Part shown: in pieces, positions 24,301-32,561 of the stretch
How positions within the stretch are numbered: position 1 is the stretch's first letter
Layout of the letters: each line of letters starts with the position of its first letter
Assembly (NCBI RefSeq): GCF_004000865.1
Contig: NZ_BIMB01000049.1
Location: forward strand, 1-55,535
Source: Paenibacillus elgii NBRC 100335
Lineage (GTDB): Bacteria; Bacillota; Bacilli; Paenibacillales; NBRC-103111
Direction of reading: 5' to 3'
DNA length: 55,535 nt
Position numbers and translations under genes: made by a program
The notes under the pieces: generated by a model
Seen by the model: only the letters and a program-made list of their open reading frames with translations
Databases searched by the model: none
Told to the model about the DNA's origin: nothing

Positions 24301-24465
24301 TCCGCCAACATTTCCGGGTGGGCCGGCGACGCGGTGCGTCAGGCGGTCAAAGCCGGAATTATCGAGGGCGACGATCAAGGCCGTTTCCGGCCGTCCGATT
24401 CGGCCTCACGAGCCGAGGCGGCAACCATGCTGTACCGGCTGTTGAAAGCCATCTCGTTTATCTAG
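18301..24465 (+). CDS. Giant multidomain surface protein with C-terminal SLH repeats
   Basis: 2054 residues. Order: signal peptide ending near residue 53 (AASSAFA); CSLREA-like segment (CSLRAAVNQSN, about 66-76); Gly/Asn-rich parallel beta-helix with choice-of-anchor Q-like end (about 85-480); Ig-like linker; three DUF11 repeats (about 569, 693, 817 onward, each with TVTVxDTLPAG-type motif); five putative-Ig (He_PIG) repeats (about 940-1380, LPxGTVGxxY and SGTPT motifs); three Big_2-like repeats (about 1383-1639); a Ser/Pro-rich linker; a conserved domain before three SLH repeats (about 1875-2054), which bind pyruvylated cell-wall polymer. It should be an anchored adhesin or matrix protein. 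GTG 18301 has GGGAGA upstream; ATG 18325 after GGAAGG is an alternative start. Confidence 0.9.
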   Translation: MGRRKDMGMRMSAMVDHAQARPTASFVRTLAVFGGAAVLLLLLSLFAASSAFAATITVDTTADTPGNCSVAGQCSLRAAVNQSNGSGGSNTIQIPAGTYVLDSGELAVRSNVEIIGAGGDPNGNPAGTVIKQTGVTGNRVFNLNPDSDTGYTISLKALTVSGGKLGAGGELYGGGGILGYTGSQGTVTIENCVVTGNSVSAPGHWGGGMNIAGLPGGKVVLRNTVVQGNTAMERGGGVHFEGDMNIDVLSSVIDGNIASNGLGGGMTVFPASAGGQIRIDGTTISRNQANGTIDPQAGGGGLYLSVPATITNTTISGNTAKGQGGGLYVASKGNITLTHATLFGNKADQGGGGLYVQDGNPKLQNTLAAGNSKAGNAASDLEVRIGQNVVAGIDATSSYNLIGLGGNGLVPVGSGNLVDVADPGVLPLGANGGLGETNALKGSSPAIGKGSNALATTFDQRGFPRKKNVAVDIGAYEGLPDAAIGANGTYAVTLPWDETKLSGLTATSSDQTVVPNGNVVITGSGATRTLTVSPMAGGTADIQVTANSSVSGMSRSLSTSFKMTVTGPPDLSIAKTHTGDFTQGQTGATYTMTVKNLGDSATTGTVTVKDTLPAGVTATGLVGTGWTCTLGTLTCTRTDTLQTGASYPDITLKVTVAANAPASVTNTAAVSGGGDVNTSNNTASDPTNIIQLPDLTIEKSHAGNFKQGQTGAAYTIIVRNAGTGTTSGTVTVTDTLPAGMTVTGFAGTGWTCDPGTLTCGRSDALASGGSYPPITMTVNVAANAAAQLTNTATVSGGGDANNGNNTASDPTTIIPVADLTIVKSHTGSFTQGQASAAYTLTVTNSGQGATDGSTVIVTDTVPAGLTLKGLAGNGWTCDIGTSSCTRSDALAGGASYPPITVTVSVDQDAAATVTNTAVVSGGGELQTGNNSAGDATAIHPKPQIATSSLPQGMVGMAYSQVLTATGGVGTYVWAIADGTLPAGVTFDPATAKLSGTPTTANSYSFTVQITDGNGVAATKELTIQVNPMLEVSTTGVPHGAVGAAYTASLEAKGGNGVYTWSMAAGTLPSGLTLAADGTLSGTPTGEGAFSFTVLVKDGNAMTASRAMTLQIHPQLVIQAPALPEGTVGVAYPQLSFSATGGNGAYTWSVVSGSLPAGMTFDPATAATSGTPAADGTYSFTVQVADGNGVKATKAVTLLVRAALTVQTPELPAGTVSVAYVAQEFSAAGGSGTYTWSVGGTVPAGLAFAVDPLDPKKAFVQGKPTTAGNYEFQVQVKDSNGVTVVKNLSIQVNPELTFTAAPLPEGTVGLTYAGRTLSAAGGSGIYLWSVEDGRLPDGLTLDASRGTIAGTPKESGIYTVTIQVKDGNGIAVSKVLTLKIHPPVLLGIAFEASEYAVLTGETRDTVVKATYSDSGVVRLTTGVVYTIKDTSVAVVNSSGQITGVKSGSTVLAATYGGITAETSVLVNKSITGLAFDRPSYNVKVGEQANTVVSATYGGGRIVLTNGVIYSVKDAAIAEVDLRGVVTGKKAGTTVVSATYGEDTVQATIVVSLDVNLTGIRFTPDTYELKTGQSVPTVLIADFSDKTTAPIGRGAVYTFQSEGIARINEEGVVMALQPGTTVVTATYGGRTATAVIRVSAQSNDSGSDSPSSSSGGSSGPAPTPNPEGIAVNVHSHDGSKETINVSQDDIRSGVIRVTASASSAYVELPSATIAKLLAMNPELSILFQTAGGLIELPLAQIDPQTLAKLLGLPADDLHVNVGIRTPDAQEREQLGESLRRIGGKELAAPTDFYVRLMDSKGNEIKQNVFNSYIVRTLPLNGQANATTATGVWWDPETREYRFVPTVFESRDGKPVAKLKRQGFSVYTVLDRSVSFGDLQGHWAKATIESLASKLIVQGRKADAYEPEGRVTRAEWAALLVRSLGLNVSQEQPPFGDVKAGDWFAASVGAAHKAKLIDGYEDGTFRPNQTVTREELAAMTARAIKYVGAKPADIRSDSESFHDSANISGWAGDAVRQAVKAGIIEGDDQGRFRPSDSASRAEAATMLYRLLKAISFI

Positions 24466-24474
24466 CAAACGACG

Positions 24475-24513
24475 AAAGACCAAGTCCGATTGGAGCGGGC
24501 TTGGTCTTTTTTT
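24475..24513 (+). terminator. Terminator of the surface-protein operon
   Basis: AAAGACCAAGTCCG pairs with CGGGCTTGGTCTTT over 14 bp (one G-U), then a run of seven T. Confidence 0.93.
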
Positions 24514-24568
24514 ACCTGCAGGCCATTGTCATCAGAGATAGAATGCTATTTTTTTACCATTTAAAAAA

Positions 24569-24599
24569 GGAAAAAGGCTCCTGCACGTGGAAAAAGGCT
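24569..24599. repeat. Direct repeat upstream of the SWIM gene
   Basis: GGAAAAAGGCT occurs at 24569-24579 and 24589-24599, a 20-bp phase of about two helix turns, 33 bp before the SWIM start codon. It could be a dimeric regulator site. Confidence 0.45.
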
Positions 24600-24631
24600 A
24601 AGATCACCTTATTTTTACCAAGGAGCATGCG

Positions 24632-26074
24632 ATGATAGCTACAATGACAGAAGCTTATGTGGATTCCGTTGCATTGAATGCCGCTGCGATCAAGAACGGC
24701 AGGGATCTCGTCAAGAAAAACAGCTTCCCGAAGCTGTGCCGGTCAGAGGACGAAACGCTCATTTTCGGGGAGTGCAAAGGAAGCGGCAAGGAGCCGTACC
24801 GGTGCTCCGTCGATTTCGTCAAGCCGGACAGCCCCGTATTCCGCTGCAGCTGCCCGAGCCGGCAATTTCCGTGCAAGCATATTTTAGGCTTGATGTACGC
24901 TTACGTTCTCGGTAAAGAATTTCAGATTGATGCGATTCCTCAGGACATCGCGGACAAACGGGACAAGGCGGAGAAACGGGAAGAGAAGAAGAAGGAAGCG
25001 GCGGCCGCCGGAGAAGAGACGGTCGTCAAGCGAAAACCGAACAAGTCGGCCTTGGCTAAAAAACGGGCCGCCCAGCTCGAAGGCATCGCCTTATTGGAAA
25101 AGCTGGTTCAACAGATTGTGCAGAACGGGCTGGTAGGGCTCGATGCGAAAACAGCCAAGATGATGGAAGAGCAAGCGAAGCAGCTTGGAAACTACTATAT
25201 TCCCGGCGTTCAGGCGGCGTTTCGCGAATTGCTCTTTATCCTGCGTACGTCCGAAGACCGTGAGCGCGTGTACACGGAAGCGATGGACCGCTTAACGGTA
25301 TTGCAGTCTTTGATTAAGAAAAGCAGGGACTATTTAACGGAAAGACAGCAAAATCCCGAGCTTCCGCCGGATACGGAAAGCGGCTTGGAAGAACGGCTCG
25401 GGCATGCTTGGCAGTTGGCCGAGCTGCGCGAGCACGGATTAGCCCGGCATGAGGCGGAATTGGCACAGCTCACTTTCCGTTCGTATACGGATGAGGCAAG
25501 AGGCGAGTACGTCGATGAGGGCTTTTGGATGGAGCTGCAGAGCGGCGACATTTTTGCGGTTCGCAGCTACAGACCGCTCCGGGCGGCGAAGCATCTGAAG
25601 GAAGAGGATTCGTTCTTCTCGGTCGTGGCCGCAAAGGAACTGCTCGTCTACCCGGGAGACTTGAATCCGCGGGCGCGCTGGGAGGATATGACTGTCCGCG
25701 ATATGAAGCCGGAGGACTACGGGACGATCCGAAGCCATGCCCGGCGTTCGTATGTCGAGGCGGTCAAGACGGTCAAAAATCAATTAAAAAACCCGCTGTC
25801 CGACAAACATCCGGTGATGCTGCTTCACTACGCCAAACTAGGCCGGATCGGGGAGAACTACGTATTGGAGGACGAGCAGGGCAAACGGATCGTTCTCGGC
25901 GATATCCCGACGTTGGGCAAGCCGAGCACGCAGCTGCTGCCACTGCTGAAGCACGGCGATACGCGCGATCAGGCCATGCTGGTCATGTTCGAGCACGAGT
26001 TTGCCGATGGAAGGCTGCTGGCTCAGCCGCTCGCTCTCGTGACGTCAAGCGAAATTGTCAGATTTATTTACTAA
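24632..26074 (+). CDS. SWIM zinc-finger protein (YehQ-like)
   Basis: 480 residues. The SWIM motif CSCPSRQFPCKH is at about residues 74-85. A highly charged Lys/Glu-rich linker (about 108-150) and a long helical C-terminal region follow. SWIM domains bind DNA or protein partners. It is the first gene of a five-gene run with HEAT, MoxR AAA+, DUF5682 and vWA proteins; in E. coli the SWIM protein YehQ lies beside similar genes (yehL, yehM, yehP). AAGGAG precedes the ATG by 6 nt. No enzyme motif is seen, so a target-recognition role is the likely one. Confidence 0.85.
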   Translation: MIATMTEAYVDSVALNAAAIKNGRDLVKKNSFPKLCRSEDETLIFGECKGSGKEPYRCSVDFVKPDSPVFRCSCPSRQFPCKHILGLMYAYVLGKEFQIDAIPQDIADKRDKAEKREEKKKEAAAAGEETVVKRKPNKSALAKKRAAQLEGIALLEKLVQQIVQNGLVGLDAKTAKMMEEQAKQLGNYYIPGVQAAFRELLFILRTSEDRERVYTEAMDRLTVLQSLIKKSRDYLTERQQNPELPPDTESGLEERLGHAWQLAELREHGLARHEAELAQLTFRSYTDEARGEYVDEGFWMELQSGDIFAVRSYRPLRAAKHLKEEDSFFSVVAAKELLVYPGDLNPRARWEDMTVRDMKPEDYGTIRSHARRSYVEAVKTVKNQLKNPLSDKHPVMLLHYAKLGRIGENYVLEDEQGKRIVLGDIPTLGKPSTQLLPLLKHGDTRDQAMLVMFEHEFADGRLLAQPLALVTSSEIVRFIY

Positions 26075-26090
26075 AACAAGGAGAGAATCC

Positions 26091-27890
26091 ATGAGCTTAC
26101 AGGTGCTTACCGATCTGCATCAAGAAGTGCGCCGGTTGTTTATCGCCGGCAGTTCCGTCGCCACGGGCGACCTGCGGCTAACCCGGCTGCTGCCTCAGCT
26201 GCGCAAGCTCGGAGAGAACGCGCCGGTGTTCAACCGGCTGGCCGATGGCGTACAGCTCGTCACGGAAGCAAAGCCCGAGCAAGCCTCCGCCAAACTGCTG
26301 GAGCTTGGCACCCTGCTGCACTCCATTCTGTATACCCAAGGACGGACCGAGGCGCAGGGGACGCTGGAGGAGGTTCAAGTGACGGATACGCGCGGGGTAA
26401 CAGCTATCCCGTACCGGAAAATGAGGGCTCTCATCGATGCTTTGACGGAACGCGGACCTGGCCGCTTGGAAGTGATCCGCGAAGGATACGAAGACTCGTT
26501 GTTTCAAGATTTTCGGACGCATATGCCTGCGGTCGCCGCTTTGGAAGACGGATATGCGGAAATCGCCGAGTTTATATACGATAAAGTTATTCCGTCGATC
26601 GGCCCGGCGGTCATACCAATACTACATCGGCAGTTGAACCTTCAGGGCGGCAAAGGGGACGCCCGAAAGCTGTATTTGATTCATCATCTGCAGGGTCCGG
26701 TGAATGCCGAGCTGATTCTCCAGGCGGCTGGCGAAGGCGGGGCCGAAGTCCGCATCGCGGCCGTGGATATTCTCGGGGACTACCCCGAGCAGGAGGACGT
26801 TGTGCTGGAGCAGTCGTACGAGAGGAGAAAAGAAGTACGGCGGGCCGCCTTGTCGGCTTTATCCCGGCTGGGGACCGGGCGGGCGTCCGACCGGTTGTTC
26901 GAAGCGCTGACGGGCAAGGACCGCGAGCTTGCGGTGGAACCGATTCAAGCTTCTTCTCATCCTGCGTTGACCCAGCGGATACTGGACCAGGCGGAAGCGT
27001 GGTTGAATGCTTTTGACGGCAGCTCCGCGAAGACGGAAGCGGTGGAACAGCTGTCGGCGGCGGTGCAATGCCTAAAAGGAAAGAACGACGAGGCGGTGCG
27101 CGTATTTTTGGAAAAGCTGCTGTCCTCGCCTGCTTTTATGGTCAAAGAAACGACGGCTGTTCAAGAGTATGCGGCAGGACTTCTGCTCGACATGCAGCGG
27201 CCGGAAGGCTACCGGTTTGTGGAGTCGCTGTACCGGCAGTGGGGCGGAAAGCACATTTCGTACAGCTTTCAAGCGGCGCTTCGCTGCTTGTCCCCGGAGG
27301 AGGTTTACGACCAGTTCGCTCCTCTGTTTCACCACAAACAGCAGGCGCAGGCCAAAGAGCTGCTGAATACGCTGTACGATTTGACCGAGCGGCTGGCCCT
27401 GACCGTGTATCGCGATGCGGAGGATTCGTCCGTGATTTCGTGGGACCCGCGCTGGGTGCATTTGTTCTTGGACATCAACGAAGAAGAGCTGGTGTGCCGT
27501 TTCGTTCAGGAGCCGGATACGAAAATCACCGATTACTTGCTGAAAAAGGTGCGGGTAGCGCCGCAGCAGATGAAGCCGAGAACGGTTTCGCTGTTCTTCG
27601 CCTTGTTCAAGATGGGGCATGAAGAAACCCCGGAGCTGCTGATGCAGGCGCTGGAAGGCTCGAAAGGCAGACAGTTTTATTATTTGGACCGGGACAAATT
27701 GGCATTGATGTCACTGCTTCCCGGCAGCTATGCCGAAAGGCTGGAGAAGTTCGCGGACCTGCTGTCCTACGAGAGCGTAAAGCAGCAGGTGCTGGAAGTG
27801 GCGGAGCGGCTTAAAACGAAAACGAGCGATGAAGCGGAAATGGGCAAAGGAGCGGGATGGATCGAATGGATCAAAAGCAAAATGTATTGA
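26091..27890 (+). CDS. HEAT-repeat-like scaffold protein of the MoxR-vWA cluster
   Basis: 599 residues, all helical, with HEAT-like units such as EVRIAAVDILGDYPEQED and EVRRAALSALSRLGTGRASD around residues 225-265. ATG 26091 follows AAGGAGAG 16 nt after the SWIM stop. The 3' end overlaps the MoxR gene by 34 nt. HEAT solenoids act as protein-protein or protein-nucleic acid scaffolds; here it likely links the SWIM and AAA+ components. No catalytic motif is visible. Confidence 0.75.
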   Translation: MSLQVLTDLHQEVRRLFIAGSSVATGDLRLTRLLPQLRKLGENAPVFNRLADGVQLVTEAKPEQASAKLLELGTLLHSILYTQGRTEAQGTLEEVQVTDTRGVTAIPYRKMRALIDALTERGPGRLEVIREGYEDSLFQDFRTHMPAVAALEDGYAEIAEFIYDKVIPSIGPAVIPILHRQLNLQGGKGDARKLYLIHHLQGPVNAELILQAAGEGGAEVRIAAVDILGDYPEQEDVVLEQSYERRKEVRRAALSALSRLGTGRASDRLFEALTGKDRELAVEPIQASSHPALTQRILDQAEAWLNAFDGSSAKTEAVEQLSAAVQCLKGKNDEAVRVFLEKLLSSPAFMVKETTAVQEYAAGLLLDMQRPEGYRFVESLYRQWGGKHISYSFQAALRCLSPEEVYDQFAPLFHHKQQAQAKELLNTLYDLTERLALTVYRDAEDSSVISWDPRWVHLFLDINEEELVCRFVQEPDTKITDYLLKKVRVAPQQMKPRTVSLFFALFKMGHEETPELLMQALEGSKGRQFYYLDRDKLALMSLLPGSYAERLEKFADLLSYESVKQQVLEVAERLKTKTSDEAEMGKGAGWIEWIKSKMY

Positions 27891-28957
27891 GGCTGCCTGC
27901 GGAGCGGCTATACGCCAAGGAACTGGAAGCGTTGAAGGAAGCGGATCAAGACCCGAAACCGGCGGGCTGGCAGCTGTCGCCGCGGTCCGTGCTTACGTTC
28001 ATTACCGGGGGCCAGGCGGGAGGCGTGAATATCACGCCCAAATATATCGGCCACACGCGGCTGGTGGAGATTGCCGTCGCGACGCTGCTGACGGACCGGG
28101 CGCTGCTGCTGATCGGCGAGCCGGGCACGGCGAAATCGTGGCTGTCCGAGAACTTGACGGCCGCGATTCACGGCGACTCGTCCAAGGTCATTCAGGGAAC
28201 GGCAGGAACGAGCGAGGAGCATGTCCGGTATTCGTGGAACTATGCGATGCTGCTGGCGCATGGCCCGTCGGACGAAGCGCTGATTAAGAGTCCGATTTAC
28301 CGGGCGATGGAGGGCGGCGGAATTGCCCGTTTCGAGGAAATTTCCCGCTGCGCCTCCGAGGTGCAGGATGCGCTGATTTCGATTTTGTCGGAAAAAACGA
28401 TCTCCATCCCTGAGCTGGGCCGTGAGGTATCAGCGGCCAGAGGCTTCTCGATTATCGCCACGGCGAACACGCGGGACCGGGGCGTCAACGAAATGTCCGC
28501 CGCGCTCAAGCGCCGGTTCAACATTCTGGTGCTGCCGTCGCCGGCCGGTCTGGAAACGGAAGTCGAGATTGTGCGCAAACGCGTCGGCGAAATTGCCGCC
28601 AACTACGAGCTGCAGGCAGCATTGCCGGAGGAAGAGGCGGTGCGCAAGATCGTTACCATTTTCCGGGAGCTGCGCGCCGGGGCAACGCTGGACAGCAAGG
28701 AGAAGCTGAAATCGCCGAGCGGCGTCATCTCGACGGCGGAAGCGATCTCGCTTTTGACGAACAGCATGGCGCTGGCCGCCAGCTTCGGTAACGGACAAAT
28801 CCAAGAGGAGGATTTGGCTGCTGCCCTGCAAGGCGCGATTGTGAAGGATGAGGAGAAGGATCGTATTGCCTGGAAAGAATATTTGGAAAATGTGATGAAA
28901 AAGCGGGGATCGGAATGGCGGAGTCTGTACAACGCATGCCGGGAGATGAACGATTGA
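27857..28957 (+). CDS. MoxR-type AAA+ ATPase (YehL-like)
   Basis: 366 residues. Walker A GEPGTAKS near residue 88, Walker B-like ARFEEIS near 156, sensor 1 IATANTRDRG near 200, and the arginine-finger region SAALKRRFNIL near 215. MoxR ATPases work with vWA proteins as chaperones that mount metal centres or remodel complexes. It overlaps the HEAT gene upstream and the DUF5682 gene downstream, so translation is coupled through the cluster. The start has AAGGAG close by; ATG 27866 is an alternative. Confidence 0.92.
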   Translation: MDRMDQKQNVLRLPAERLYAKELEALKEADQDPKPAGWQLSPRSVLTFITGGQAGGVNITPKYIGHTRLVEIAVATLLTDRALLLIGEPGTAKSWLSENLTAAIHGDSSKVIQGTAGTSEEHVRYSWNYAMLLAHGPSDEALIKSPIYRAMEGGGIARFEEISRCASEVQDALISILSEKTISIPELGREVSAARGFSIIATANTRDRGVNEMSAALKRRFNILVLPSPAGLETEVEIVRKRVGEIAANYELQAALPEEEAVRKIVTIFRELRAGATLDSKEKLKSPSGVISTAEAISLLTNSMALAASFGNGQIQEEDLAAALQGAIVKDEEKDRIAWKEYLENVMKKRGSEWRSLYNACREMND

Positions 28958-31332
28958 GCAGCGGTGACGGGAGAATCCATGTGTTTGGCATCCGCCATTT
29001 GTCGCCGGCGGGCGCTTATCATCTGCGGGCGTTTCTGGACGAAATCCGCCCGCAGGTCGTGCTGGTGGAAGGGCCTTCGGACGCGGGAGACTTGATCGGA
29101 CAGATCGCTTCCCGCGGCGTCGTGCCGCCTATTGCGATTCTTGCTTATACCGATCAGCTTCCGGTCCGTACGCTGGTATTTCCTCTGGCTTCGTATTCCC
29201 CCGAATACCAAGCGTTTCTGTGGGCGGCGGAAAACGGGGTCCGCGCCGAGTTCATCGACCTTCCTTCCGATGCGGCGGTGACGCTGCAAGCGGCAAGACG
29301 CGCAAGCGCGGGCTTGGAGCAAACGGACAGAGAGGAGGGGCCGGCGGCGGATCGCGAGAGCGGTCAAACGGGTCGACAGGATGCGCTGGCGGAACGCAGA
29401 GCCTTTTACCGGCGGCAGAACGAGCTGTACGAGCGGGTTGCCGAGCTGGCCGGGGAGACGGATTACGATAGCTACTGGGAGCGGCATTTCGAGCATAGTC
29501 CGAGCAAGGAAGCGTATCGTCACGCCATCGAACGGTTCTCCGCGGAAATGCGCGAGCTGCTGGAGCAGGAAGAGCGGGCGTATGACCCGCGGGAAGCGTC
29601 TTACAACGCGGTGCGTGAAGCTTACATGCGGCGGCAGATTCGGCAGGCGCTCGATACCGTTGGGCCATCGGACCGCATCGTGGTCGTGACCGGGGCGCAT
29701 CACGTCTCGGCGATGGACTTGGCGCTGCCTGCGATGTCGGACGAGGAGCTGCGCACGCTGCCCCGTTCGTCCACCAAGCTGACGCTGATGCCGTATTCGT
29801 ACTACAAGCTGTCCGTTCAATCCGGCTACGGCGCGGGCAATCAGGCCCCGGCTTATTTCGAGCGGCTGTGGGATTGTTTGAACCGGCAGGACGCTGCGAG
29901 GCTGCCGTCGCTTTACTTGTCGCAAGTGGCCTTGTCCTTGCGGGAGAGCGGGACGCATCGTTCCACCGCTTCCGTCATCGAGGGAGTACGGCTGGCCGAA
30001 TCGCTCGCCTCGCTGCGCGGGGGCAGCATGCCGACCTGGGGGGACTTGCGGGATGCGGCCGTCGTCAGTCTCGGGTTCGGGGACTTGTCTTCGGTGGCCG
30101 AGGCACTGGCCCGCGCGGACATCGGCACGGCGATCGGCGCACTGCCGGAGGGGGTCAGCCAGACGCCGATTCAAGACGATCTGAACCGGCACCTGAAGCG
30201 TCTGAAGCTGGAGAAGTACAAGTCCGCCGTCGCCGCCGATCTGGAGCTGGATTTGCGGGAGAACCGGCGGGTCAAAAGCGAAGAGGCGGCGTTTCTCGAT
30301 CTGCACCGGTCCGTCTTTCTGCATCGGCTTGCGCTGCTCGATATCGATTTTGCGCGGCAGCAGAAGATTCGGCAGGACGCGGCGACTTGGGCGGAGCACT
30401 GGGTGCTCCAGTGGACCCCCGAGGCGGAGATTCAAGCGGTGGAATCGACGCTCAAAGGGGAGACGGTGGAGCTTGCCGCCGCGTTTGTGCTGCACGAGCG
30501 GCTCGAAGGGTGCGCGGACCTATCGGAAGCTTCCCGGATTATCCGCTTGGCCTGCCAGTGCGGACTCCCCAAGGCGATGGAAGAAGCGAGGCTCACCTTG
30601 CAGCGGCTGGCCGTCGATGCCGGAGACTTCGCGCAGATTGCCGCCGCGGCCAACGAATTATCCATATTGATCCGATATGGGGATATTCGCAAGGTGGATA
30701 CATCGTCCTTTGTGCCGCTGCTTCAGCAGTTGTTTTTGCGGGGGACGCTGCTCCTCGTGGACGCGGCCGTATGCAGCGATGAAGCGGCGGGCGGCATGGT
30801 GACCGGCATGAACGAGATGCACCGCATCTCGCAGGAGCATCCGGAAGAGGTGGACGACGAGCGGTGGCTTGCCGAGCTGTGGGCGCTGGCTTCCCGGGAC
30901 GACCGGAACGCGAAGCTGTCCGGGTTTGCTTTTGCCATATTGCTGGAGCGAAATTTGATCTCCCCCGACCAGTGCTCGCAGGAAGTATCGCGGCGGCTGT
31001 CGCCGGGAATTCCGGCGGAGCTGGGTGCGGGCTGGTTCGAAGGCGTGTCGATGCGCAACCGGTATGCGCTGCTGTCGCGCTCGGGGCTGTGGCAGCAGCT
31101 CGACGAATATATCGCGTCCTTGGAAGACGAAGCGTTCCTGCGTTCGCTGGTTTTTTTGCGCAGGGCATTCGGCTCGTTCGAGCCGAGGGAGAAAGCGTCG
31201 ATTGCGGAGACGTTGGGCGTACTATGGGGCCTCGACGGACAGGGGGCCGCGGAGCAGCTGCAGGAGCCGCTAAGCGAAGACGAAAGAGGGAAGCTGGATG
31301 AACTTAACGATTTTGATTTCGGAGATTTTTAG
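28954..31332 (+). CDS. DUF5682 family protein (YehM-like)
   Basis: About 792 residues. The N-terminus has HVFGIRHLSPAGAYHLRAFL and VVLVEGPSDAGDL, the conserved front of DUF5682, related to TraB/PrgY-type folds. VVTGAHHVSAMDLALP follows near 245, then a long helical half. I choose TTG 28954, which overlaps the MoxR stop (TTGA) and has GGGAG 8 nt upstream; the frame is open from ATG 28915. Its biochemical role is unknown; the constant company of MoxR and vWA proteins implies one complex. Confidence 0.82.
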   Translation: MSSGDGRIHVFGIRHLSPAGAYHLRAFLDEIRPQVVLVEGPSDAGDLIGQIASRGVVPPIAILAYTDQLPVRTLVFPLASYSPEYQAFLWAAENGVRAEFIDLPSDAAVTLQAARRASAGLEQTDREEGPAADRESGQTGRQDALAERRAFYRRQNELYERVAELAGETDYDSYWERHFEHSPSKEAYRHAIERFSAEMRELLEQEERAYDPREASYNAVREAYMRRQIRQALDTVGPSDRIVVVTGAHHVSAMDLALPAMSDEELRTLPRSSTKLTLMPYSYYKLSVQSGYGAGNQAPAYFERLWDCLNRQDAARLPSLYLSQVALSLRESGTHRSTASVIEGVRLAESLASLRGGSMPTWGDLRDAAVVSLGFGDLSSVAEALARADIGTAIGALPEGVSQTPIQDDLNRHLKRLKLEKYKSAVAADLELDLRENRRVKSEEAAFLDLHRSVFLHRLALLDIDFARQQKIRQDAATWAEHWVLQWTPEAEIQAVESTLKGETVELAAAFVLHERLEGCADLSEASRIIRLACQCGLPKAMEEARLTLQRLAVDAGDFAQIAAAANELSILIRYGDIRKVDTSSFVPLLQQLFLRGTLLLVDAAVCSDEAAGGMVTGMNEMHRISQEHPEEVDDERWLAELWALASRDDRNAKLSGFAFAILLERNLISPDQCSQEVSRRLSPGIPAELGAGWFEGVSMRNRYALLSRSGLWQQLDEYIASLEDEAFLRSLVFLRRAFGSFEPREKASIAETLGVLWGLDGQGAAEQLQEPLSEDERGKLDELNDFDFGDF

Positions 31333-31335
31333 ACG

Positions 31336-32541
31336 ATGACGGAACAAAATAAAGCGTTGCAACGATGGAGACTGATTCTCGGAGACGCGTCCGAAGAAAA
31401 GCTCGCGGAATACGCGCAAGGTGACGGGTTGTTGGACGGCGAGGCGAAAATTTTGGACGAAGCGCTGGCGGCCATCTACGACGGCACCGGGGGGATGGGG
31501 CTGGAAGCCGACGCCTCCTCGGGGCCGCGCTCTGCGGGGCGGGGGCCCTCTTCGCCCAAGGTGGCGAAATGGCTCGCGGATATTCGTACCTTTTTCCCAT
31601 CGGACATCGTCTCGGTTATTCAAGCCGACGCCATCGAGCGCAAAGGGCTGACGCAGCTGCTGTTCGAACCGGAAACGCTGGCGCAGGTGAAGCCGGATAT
31701 CCGTATGGTCGCGACGCTCATGGCGCTGCGCGGCAAAATTCCCGAGAAGACGAAGGACACGGCACGGCAGCTCGTGAAAGCGGTGGTGGAGGAAATCGCC
31801 AAGAGGCTGGAGCACGACATCCGTCAGGCCGTCACCGGCGCTTTGAACCGCAGGAAGCATTCGCCGCTTCCGTCCTTATCCGGGATGGATTGGAAAAAGA
31901 CGATCCGCGCCAACCTGAAGCATTACGATACGGAAACGAAGCGGCTGATTCCGGAGCGGTTCTATTTCTTCGACCGTGCGCGCCGAAGCAAAGAATGGAC
32001 GGTCATTTTGGATATCGACCAGAGCGGATCGATGGCCGACTCTGTCATTTACGCCTCCGTGGTCGGCTCGATCTTCGCCAGCCTGCCGTCGCTCGACACC
32101 CGGGTCGTCGTTTTCGATACAGAGGTTGTCGATTTGACGGAGCAGTGCGCGGACGACCCCGTCGATATGCTGTTCGGCATTCAGCTCGGAGGCGGGACGG
32201 ACATCAACAAGTCGGTCGCCTACTGCGAGCAGTTCATCACCGAGCCGAAGAAGACGCTGTTTATTTTGATCTCCGACCTCTACGAGGGCGGAAACCGCTC
32301 TGCATTGATCCGCCGGATGGGGGAAATGCGGGCGGCAGGTGTGCAGGCGCTTTGCTTGCTGGCCCTTTCGGACGGCGGCGTTCCGTCGTATGACGAGCAG
32401 GTCGCTAAGACGCTGGCGAAGCTCGGCATCCCATGCTTCGGCTGCACGCCGGATCTGCTCCCCGAGCTGATCGAAGGCGCGCTGCAGGGACGGAATTTGC
32501 AGGAGCTCGCCGCGAGAGCGGGGAAGGATGCGAAGAAGTAG
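31336..32541 (+). CDS. vWA-domain protein (YehP-like)
   Basis: 401 residues. The C-terminal half is a von Willebrand A domain with a full MIDAS: DIDQSGSMADS near residue 227 (DxSxS), the Thr in GGGTDINKS near 290, and the Asp in LISDLYEGG near 312. It should bind Mg2+ and a partner, normally the MoxR ATPase of the same operon. The N-terminal half is helical. It begins 3 nt after the DUF5682 stop. A strong terminator follows. Confidence 0.9.
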   Translation: MTEQNKALQRWRLILGDASEEKLAEYAQGDGLLDGEAKILDEALAAIYDGTGGMGLEADASSGPRSAGRGPSSPKVAKWLADIRTFFPSDIVSVIQADAIERKGLTQLLFEPETLAQVKPDIRMVATLMALRGKIPEKTKDTARQLVKAVVEEIAKRLEHDIRQAVTGALNRRKHSPLPSLSGMDWKKTIRANLKHYDTETKRLIPERFYFFDRARRSKEWTVILDIDQSGSMADSVIYASVVGSIFASLPSLDTRVVVFDTEVVDLTEQCADDPVDMLFGIQLGGGTDINKSVAYCEQFITEPKKTLFILISDLYEGGNRSALIRRMGEMRAAGVQALCLLALSDGGVPSYDEQVAKTLAKLGIPCFGCTPDLLPELIEGALQGRNLQELAARAGKDAKK

Positions 32542-32561
32542 GTTGTACGACGGTTGAAGGT

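Noticed and set aside
28603..30495. 630-codon minus-strand ORF opposite moxR/DUF5682
   Set aside because: The plus frames carry family motifs and coupled starts; the minus frame is Arg/Gln-rich and unrecognisable.
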